Assembly (NCBI GenBank): GCA_024235895.1
Contig: JACKLM010000003.1
Span: 310,001 to 374,000, forward strand
Direction: 5' to 3'
Length of the DNA: 64,000 nucleotides
From: Burkholderiaceae bacterium
GTDB lineage: Bacteria > Pseudomonadota > Gammaproteobacteria > Burkholderiales > Burkholderiaceae_C
In this document: positions 62,970 through 64,000 of the stretch, one piece after another
Layout of the letters: each line of letters begins with the position of its first letter
Numbering within the stretch: the first letter of the stretch is position 1
The notes under the pieces: generated by a model
Seen by the model: the letters and a program-made list of their open reading frames with translations, nothing else
Told to the model about the DNA's origin: nothing
Databases searched by the model: none
Program-made: the position numbers and the translations under genes

Positions 62970-64000
62970 ATGAGCGGCCCCGCCGAGCCCGACTTCCGGC
63001 TCACCTACGCCTCGATGTTCGACCCACCGCCGGCGCTGCATCAGCGCTTCGATGCCGCATTGCGCCAGGTGCGCGCCGAACTGGGTGGCGAGCATGCGAT
63101 GACGATCGACGGCCGGCGCCACGAGACGGGGCAGTGGTTCGAGGTCCGCTCGCCGATCGACACCGGCCTGGTGCTCGGCCGCTTCGCGCTCGGCGGGCCG
63201 GACGATGCCACCCGGGCGGCCGAGGCGGCACGCCGCGCAGCGCCCGGCTGGGCCGCCACGCCGTGGCGCGAGCGGCTCGCGCTGCTGCGGCGGGCCGCGG
63301 CGCTGATCGAGCAGCGCGTCTATGCGATCTCGGCCGCGGTCGCGCTGGAGGTCGGCAAGAACCGCATGGAGGCGCTCGGCGAGGTGCAGGAGACCGCGGA
63401 CCTGATCACCTGGTACTGCGACCGCATGGAGGAGGCTGGGGGTTTCGACCGCGCGCTGCCGGACGAGCCCTTGACCGGCTGGCGCAGCCGCAACCGCACC
63501 GTGCTCAAGCCCTGGGGCGCGTGGGCGGTGGTCGCGCCGTTCAACTTTCCGGTCGCACTCGCCGGCGGGCCGATCGGCGCCGCGCTGGCGGCCGGCAATA
63601 CGGTCGTCTTCAAGGTCGCGAGCAGCACCGCGTGGAGCGGCCGGCTGCTGATGGACGTGTTCGAGGATGCCGGGCTGCCGGCCGGCGTCGTCAACCTCGT
63701 CAGCGGGCCGGGCGGCACGCTGGGCGAGGCGCTGATGGACTCGCCCGCGATCGCCGGCGCGACCTTCACCGGCTCGCACGAGGTCGGGATGGCGCTGCTG
63801 CGCCGCTTCGTCGCCGGGGCCCGGCCGCGGCCGCTGATCGCCGAGATGGGGGGCAAGAATGCGGCCCTCGTCAGCCGCCACGCCGACCTCGATCGTGCCG
63901 CGCTGGGCATCGTGCGGTCGGCCTTCGGGCTGCAGGGGCAGAAATGCTCGGCCTGCTCGCGCGTCTTCGTCGAGCGCCCGGTCGCTGGCCCGCTGCGCGA
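62970..64000 (+). CDS. Aldehyde dehydrogenase, probable 1-pyrroline-5-carboxylate (glutamate semialdehyde) dehydrogenase type; 3' end outside window
   Basis: The first 343 codons of an ALDH-superfamily protein, open to the window end. Visible parts: NAD-binding VVAPFNFPVALAGGPIGAALAAGNTVVFK, FTGSHEVG, catalytic Glu in IAEMGGKNAAL and catalytic Cys in GLQGQKCSACSRVFVE. The QKCSACSR context is that of P5C dehydrogenases (PutA, RocA, ALDH4/12), which make glutamate from proline or ornithine. ATG 62970 has GAGGAG at 62955-62960. Confidence 0.85.
   Translation, partial: MSGPAEPDFRLTYASMFDPPPALHQRFDAALRQVRAELGGEHAMTIDGRRHETGQWFEVRSPIDTGLVLGRFALGGPDDATRAAEAARRAAPGWAATPWRERLALLRRAAALIEQRVYAISAAVALEVGKNRMEALGEVQETADLITWYCDRMEEAGGFDRALPDEPLTGWRSRNRTVLKPWGAWAVVAPFNFPVALAGGPIGAALAAGNTVVFKVASSTAWSGRLLMDVFEDAGLPAGVVNLVSGPGGTLGEALMDSPAIAGATFTGSHEVGMALLRRFVAGARPRPLIAEMGGKNAALVSRHADLDRAALGIVRSAFGLQGQKCSACSRVFVERPVAGPLR

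Overview
The window is a high-GC, almost fully coding stretch of a bacterial chromosome. Gene content and order (ndk-rlmN-pilW-rodZ-ispG-hisS-yfgM-bamB-der-hfq-hflXKC-hisZ-purA, and rpsB-tsf-pyrH-frr-uppS-cdsA-dxr-rseP-bamA-skp-lpxD-fabZ-lpxA-lpxB-rnhB) are those of the order Burkholderiales (Betaproteobacteria). The very high GC and a 69-bp repeat of a type I recall from Comamonadaceae, Rubrivivax and Leptothrix relatives point to that part of the order; this placement is inference from memory. No prophage, integrase, transposase or CRISPR array is visible.

Layout. Bases 1-9026: end of ndk, then a tightly overlapping plus-strand run for rRNA methylation, pilus assembly, cell shape, isoprenoids, histidyl-tRNA and outer-membrane assembly (rlmN to der). 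Bases 9027-16419: hfq-hflX-hflK-hflC-DUF2065, then hisZ-purA-phosphoribosyltransferase. A tRNA-Leu(CAG) with its own terminator lies antisense at 16445-16566. RNase R follows on plus, facing a minus-strand block of nnr, a DadA-like FAD oxidoreductase and an amidase. Bases 23331-38861: the long translation/envelope cluster rpsB to a TrmH-family methyltransferase, in which rnhB carries a one-base frameshift exactly at its catalytic motif. Bases 39290-48064: ppsR divergent from ppsA, a VC_2705-type sodium:solute symporter, then rpsF-priB-rpsR-rplI and dnaB. Bases 48601-54900: a minus-strand glycine-catabolic operon gcvT-gcvH-gcvP-sdaA behind a tandem glycine riboswitch. Bases 55018-60920: a minus-strand set of aminotransferase, TAXI binding protein, fused TRAP permease and an Asp/Glu-racemase-family protein. 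Bases 60962-64000: CoA-binding protein, MetY-like sulfhydrylase and the start of a P5C-dehydrogenase-like aldehyde dehydrogenase.

Genes that act together: BamA, BamB, Skp, RseP and the Lpx/FabZ enzymes build and monitor the outer membrane; IspG, Dxr and UppS belong to one isoprenoid route; PpsR (regulatory kinase/phosphorylase) controls PpsA next door; the GCV system plus serine dehydratase can turn glycine into pyruvate through serine.

The most unusual structure is a family of large palindromic elements in the two long spacers between converging genes (38862-39289 and 48065-48600). Three copies share a conserved ~48-nt loop and conserved outer flanks, but each has its own self-complementary arms of 19 to 26 bp with a different sequence. 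Arms that change while staying paired imply selection on the hairpin or a copying mechanism that builds palindromes. Other points: the BamA VRGF signature reads VRVF, a 69-bp repeat occurs twice in tandem upstream of metY, a 31-bp unit is triplicated over the metY stop codon, and a sigma-E-like promoter candidate lies upstream of hfq.
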